In this document: piece after piece, positions 59,401 through 64,000 of the stretch
Layout: each line of letters opens with the position of its first letter
Position numbering within the stretch: position 1 is the stretch's first letter
NCBI GenBank assembly: GCA_019614645.1
Contig: JABWDB010000004.1
Coordinates: forward strand, 12,710,001 to 12,774,000
Direction of reading: 5' to 3'
From: Stratiolaelaps scimitus
Lineage: Eukaryota > Arthropoda > Arachnida > Mesostigmata > Laelapidae
Length of the DNA stretch: 64,000 bases
Notes under the pieces: generated by a model
The model's database searches: none
What the model was told of the DNA's origin: nothing
Seen by the model: the letters and a program-made list of their open reading frames with translations, nothing else
Translations under genes and position numbers: made by a program

Positions 59401-61064
59401 GTATGCGCTTTCTAGCCATCAATATCATATAGATTAACGTTGATTAATGTCTACGGGTCGCGGTAATATTGTGAACCATTATGATTAATTAGAAACAAAA
59501 TGTAATTTTTGTATTATTACTGTTTCGTATGGGCGATATTTCTTCTGTAGTAGGGTGACCAAAAAAAAAGAAACGATTCCTGCGATATTCAGTTCCTGCA
59601 TTTAATACATATGTCCGCTAGCGAGCCAATATCTACGAATATTTTCAATTTCCGCCCCCTCATTTATTTAGACTAGGCCATTTTTTGTCGCCTGTATTGT
59701 ATGCTTCCTGTTTAACATCAATGAGGGCTAACAATCATGGCTCGGACGATTACTCTTGTTTCGACTGTGTATATTTTTTCTGTCTTTATCGAAAGGGTGC
59801 TGTGACACACATTAGGCTTCCGCCACGATGGCCTGGAGGATTCGTAGGAGTGCATGGTGCTGTACTAATCGACCTATGGCAGCAGTGAGATTTTCCTCAT
59901 TGCACGAGAACTCTAGTGAACCGTTGAGGAGGTGGTGGATTAAATGCCATCCAAGTTGTGCTAAATGCGGCAACTCCTTTATGAGATGGATGCTTGTGAT
60001 TTGATCCCTATCTGATTTTCTCTTCTATGATTTTTACAGAACGTGATCGCTAGCTGCCGATTTCTATTTGTCTCGGGCAATTATTTCCCACGCAGAGCGT
60101 GTTCGTATAGCTTGTAGATTATGTGAGCGTATATGGTAATCATCACTTAGGCAGAAGCCTCAGCCCGAAGCAGGTCGCGTCACTTCGCTAAATTATTAAG
60201 GTATGAATTATGGTATGTATACTGCTGTTTTGGTAATCGTATTCAACAATCAATCAGTCGCATAGGAGTCACATGTGGCAGCTATTGGGATCCCATTTAA
60301 TCAGATTGTGTTTGCTCTGATCAGCAGACATGGGCATATCAATATGCATGCATGGCATGAAGCTACTTCTACAAATTCAAATGACTTTCTTCTATCTGTT
60401 CATTTCAGATTAAACCAAGATCATCTATTGAAACTTTGTTAATTGTGACGGAAGATAGTTATGAGCTTTATTTACAAGACAACACGTAGAAAACTGTCTC
60501 CGTTCGAATATGTTCCTTCGCCCTTGCACTTTACTGGAAATCTTCGCACTGCAGGATCCAAAGCTCTTGTCTACACACACAGCTGTGCCATTCCACTCGA
60601 CAACAAGTGGAAAACAACAGTGACAATGTGTCCTTCATCGCATACCCGATTGCGATCTCATACGAGGCAAGCAAATCAAGGTGATGCCTGCCTTTGTGGA
60701 TTTGTAATGAAGTTGTTCTATAGGCGTGTTCCAGAAACCAGCCCTTGGTTGGGCGCATTAACATGTTAGTGTCACCTCCCTCCACATCTATAATAGCCAC
60801 AGCTCTGCCGTTCAGAAGGCCATATCGATATTGTCTATCTTTTATATATCGGTCGCAAGCTGTGCTCCAGGGTGGTACGTCAGTAAGGCACCATGATACT
60901 GTGAAAATAGTCTGTGATGCCCTTATAACTTAGTCAAAGGTGCTTCCCATACGTACACATATTGTGTTCATCGTTGTGTGAGAGCTTCCTATGCCATGCC
61001 ATACCAATCTCTTCTCGTTAAAACCCTCCCCCCTGTTTTGTTCCAGATTAGGTAGAGCTGCCGT

Positions 61065-61097
61065 GGACGTTAAATGTTGGCTGAGAGTCAGCCCGAA
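61065..61097 (+). repeat. SINE family B, 3' end fragment
   Basis: 'gtggacgttaaatgttggct' followed by 'gagagtcagcccg' matches the 3' terminus of the family B copies. The rest is missing or unrecognisable. Confidence 0.45.
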
Positions 61098-62427
61098 AAC
61101 CTTATAGATAAGGTTAGGTAGAGCTCTTCTAAATCTCTTAGTCCTGCGTAGGTGTGCCCCAATTACTAGAAGTACGCGTTGTAGCTGTTCCTGAAAGATC
61201 GCGAGTGGTATTCGTCTATTGGACGGCGCAGTCAAATTTTCAACCGTTCAACATCATATAATAATACATGGGTTGTGATGGACGCTAGAACACCGAGCAT
61301 CGTTTATCAACATAATTAAAATCAATTTCCGGTCTTTTTGGCACAGATCATCGCCTAGTAGAAGCAAATCGACTTCGCCGTCAATTTAAACAACACTAAA
61401 TCACTCGAGACAGGAGACAATCATTCATTAATTGAAGGCTTTCGAAGAGCCACCATTACCGCGACATCGATATCAGGTATAAACCTAGTTAGGAGTTAAT
61501 AGTAATCGTAGACGTAAGGGATGCAATCTTTCAATCTGGTATCTGTTCTCCCACTAATTGTCTAACAGTGAGGCCAGTATCATTTCCTGGCCTCTCAATT
61601 AAGCGGTCCCGTGTCAGCCAATGCCCGCAATTTACAAGGAAACGATTACCAGCGGACAATCGTTTGCCGGCGAAGGGCTCGAACCAGTTTTCTGACAGCC
61701 CTGTCGTAGGCGACCAAATTGAAACTGTTGAGGGCGTGTCCCGATGATAACTAGCTTCGCGTGACTTGAACCCAAGTTGCCAATTGAATCGTCTGCTCCA
61801 TTGTCGTGTCCTGTTATACTTCGCAACGGAAAGTGTGGCGATAATAACAGAAACAGCATAAAGTACCAACGGGATGGGTGTACGGGTATGAGTTCGCGAC
61901 GCATACACACAGAGAGACTCCCGCATGCTCGAATGTGTTTTAGCCTACGGTGAGTGGAATGACTGCGATTTCTTTTTGTGGGTTTACCACCATAGTCCTG
62001 CTTGTTGCCTCTGCCTCAACGACGAGACAACTGTCTAGGTAGATCGTGCTGACGGGGCATGATTATCATCATCATCAATACGGCTGTTTAAGACTTCCCT
62101 TAGCAACTCGCTCTTTGTCGTGATACAACTCTTTGAACACTGGCTCTGTCGACTCAGTCCGCTGCTGTTGCTGCTGCTGCTGCCGGCCTGCGACTCTGAA
62201 CCTAGACACCACGAGCCTTTCAGCGCCGTCCAATACACAACGACGATGACCGGCAGCCAAGACGAGGAAGGAAGCATGCAGGTCACTAACGTCTCGGATC
62301 CCCTCCTTCGACTGTGTCATTGGTAGATTGCTGGTAGACCAAGACAGAAGAAGGACGCGCAGGCCCCGCTAGACAGAGGCACCGCCAGACAGCATTTCCC
62401 TTTCCTTTACCCTCCGACTGACAGAAC

Positions 62428-62435
<8 letters not shown>

Positions 62436-62470
<35 letters not shown>
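62436..62470. repeat. (GA)n microsatellite
   Basis: An uninterrupted GA run of about 35 bases, a common feature of arthropod promoters bound by GAGA-type factors. Confidence 0.9.
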
Positions 62471-62472
<2 letters not shown>

Positions 62473-62639
62473 AACAGACGGACACACTCACTTACTCACT
62501 CAGTCGGGCATCCGCACACTCCTTCGCTACCGTCTCATCATACACTCGTATTGTATACGCGCACGTATATGGGTTGGGTTGGGTTGAGCTGAGCTGAGTT
62601 GTTGGGAGAGACGGATGTGGAGGAGTCTGGTGGTGCCGG

Positions 62640-62712
62640 TACCACCGCCGCCGCCGCCGCCGCTGCCGCCGCCGCCGCTGCCGCCGCCGCCGCTGCCGCC
62701 GCCGCCACCACC
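62640..62712. repeat. (CCG)n trinucleotide repeat
   Basis: About 24 CCG-type triplets, interrupted by CTG units and ending in CCA triplets. Confidence 0.9.
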
Positions 62713-63838
62713 CATCGTGGTCCCGCCGGGGGCGCGCTCGTTCCCGTAGACTTCACATAGGACATAGGTAGGCTGATGGAGGGCGGCAAGGGACCTCTCC
62801 CTCCAAAATGGCGCCTGCTGGCCCGCTGTCCAACTATGGCCGCTGCCCATTCCCGAGCTGCCTCTGTGTTCTCCTGCGCTTTCCTATCCTATGCTCTGCT
62901 CTGCTCAACATCCTAATCGTGTACTGTCTTGTCGCCTGCTTGCCTGCCGCTGCTGTGGTGGCGGTGCTGCTGCTGCTGCTGTCACGGAGAGCAGATCGTT
63001 CTCTCCGTATGAGAGCCTGTCTATCTGTTCGTCGGTTTGTCCGCCCGTCCGGCAGTGGCCAGCCGGGCAGTGGGCAATAGCAGAGGCTGGTTGGTGGCAG
63101 AGAGCGCTGCTGCATGTATGTGTATAGTAGGCAGGCGTATATGTGTTCGCCGCCATCGGCGTTGTCCGTTGCTGCTGCTGCTGCTACAGCTGCTGTCTCG
63201 ATGGTGATCGCTGTGTGGTTCTCGTTCGAGAGCGACTGTGTCAGCCGGAGGAGTCGCTAGAGCAGCAGAGAGTCGAAAGTACACTGCTGGTGGTGGTGGT
63301 AGTGACGGCGGCGGCGGCGGAGGCAGCGGTGGTGGTCGTCGTGGTACAGAGAGACGAAGAGAGAGAGAGAGAGATAGAGAGTGGAGAGCACTGGAGAACA
63401 GCAGCAGCAGCAGCAAGGCCAATACACACAGCAGTGGCCGTAGTAATAGTAGTAGCAGCAGCAGCAGCACTACTACCACCACCACGACGAACTGGCCTCC
63501 CTGCGACTCCTTCGTTGAGCTGCTCAGCAGCTCTCAACTCTTCGCCCCGCTGCTGCTGCTGCTGGCGGCGGCGAGAGCGTTTGTGAGGTGGTGGTGGTGG
63601 TGGTCGTCGTCGTCGTGGTCGTGGTGGCGGTGTCGCTCTTTGGGGAACGGTGGCAGCAGCCGCGTCGCGAGCCGAAAAGAACCCTACAGCTCGTCGAGTC
63701 GAGAGTCCGCTGCAGAGGCTGCTGCTGCAGCAGATCGACGTGAACACGCTGTGAAGAGCGACGGGGCTGGCTCTCGGCTACGGCCCGAAACACATTCACG
63801 AGGGCCAGCCACAAATTGTGGGTGTTATTTTACGAAGG

Positions 63839-63874
<36 letters not shown>

Positions 63875-64000
63875 CCGCGGCACGACGAGACTCGTTCGGT
63901 TGTTCGTCGTTGTTCGCGTACGTAGTACCTTCATTGTTCATTTGTTCGTTCGTTGATCCGTTCATGTGAAAGTGCGTGTGCGCGTGAGTTAAGAAGGAGC

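Larger units (their letters stand above)
55254..62400. other. largely gene-free stretch
   Basis: No gene is supported across these 7 kb. Contents are low-complexity GC-rich DNA at 55400-56340 (CT runs, a GGCA tetranucleotide run, a CCG run), two family B SINE copies (57040 and 61065), (TAA)n near 57425-57447, a (TA)n run near 59046-59065 and one orphan exon candidate at 59267-59400. A 131-codon minus frame at 61531-61926 has no recognisable signature. Confidence 0.5.
62401..63983 (+). promoter_or_regulatory. GC-rich, trinucleotide-repeat promoter/5' leader of a gene beyond the right edge
   Basis: This region is much richer in GC and CpG than the rest and dense in simple repeats: GA at 62436-62470, CCG/CGC at 62640-62712, and CTG, GTG and CAG runs through 63165-63740, then GCG near 63838-63862. 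AAAATGGCGCC at 62805-62815 resembles a YY1 start-site element. A good donor, cgcGTGAGT, at 63984 would end a noncoding exon. Long frames here, up to 243 codons from 63238, are homopolymer runs (Ser, Gly, Ala, Thr) open in several frames at once, which is a composition effect. The strand is inferred from the donor only. Confidence 0.4.

Noticed and set aside
61531..61926. 131-codon minus-strand frame
   Set aside because: No recognisable domain; it contains a B box-like 'ggttcgagccc' and so is more likely repeat-derived than a gene.
63238..63969. 243-codon open frame of Ser/Gly/Ala/Thr runs
   Set aside because: Trinucleotide repeats keep several frames open on both strands here; the frame has no non-repetitive domain and probably lies in a 5' leader.

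Overview
This is a eukaryotic nuclear window, most likely from an arthropod; a mite or other chelicerate is my best guess, not proven. The genes are split by GT-AG introns and show animal-specific families (an NCK/dock adaptor and an ANKRD50 orthologue), plus a secreted glycine-rich protein of cuticle type. The intergenic DNA is AT-richer than the exons and full of (TA)n runs, tRNA-derived SINEs, a decayed Tc1/mariner element and reverse-transcriptase remnants. I reconstructed gene models by hand from splice sites, reading-frame phase and protein-family continuity.

Layout. 1-5.4 kb: gene-poor, with a SINE tail, a TA-rich foldback and a dead Tc3-like transposon (3445-4575). 5.46-13.84 kb (+): a seven-exon gene for a 763-residue type II membrane protein with a cysteine-rich ectodomain that I cannot place in a family; its fourth intron holds two opposed reverse-transcriptase fragments. 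13.84-23.36 kb: a long gene-free stretch with SINEs and a short fragment of the 5' end of 28S rRNA. 23.36-29.68 kb (+): an NCK/dreadlocks-type adaptor (SH3-2, SH3-3, SH2) whose first SH3 domain I cannot find. 29.7-33.4 kb: gene-free. 33.4-49.5 kb (+): ANKRD50, complete in 15 coding exons, 1244 residues, with a P-loop NTPase and 17 ankyrin repeats. 49.5-53.5 kb: gene-free. 53.52-55.18 kb (-): a small secreted glycine-rich protein with a TATA box and a 12-base first coding exon. 55.2-62.4 kb: mostly gene-free, with two SINEs and one possible orphan exon. 62.4-64 kb: GC-rich, trinucleotide-repeat DNA that looks like the promoter and 5' leader of a gene continuing past the right edge.

The genes do not form a functional cluster. 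NCK links phosphotyrosine signals to actin, ANKRD50 is an endosomal recycling scaffold, the glycine-rich protein is extracellular, and the 763-residue protein is probably at the cell surface. The least explained item is that cysteine-rich membrane protein. The SINE families, the near-perfect intronic hairpin at 44264-44341 and the 28S fragment also merit checking.
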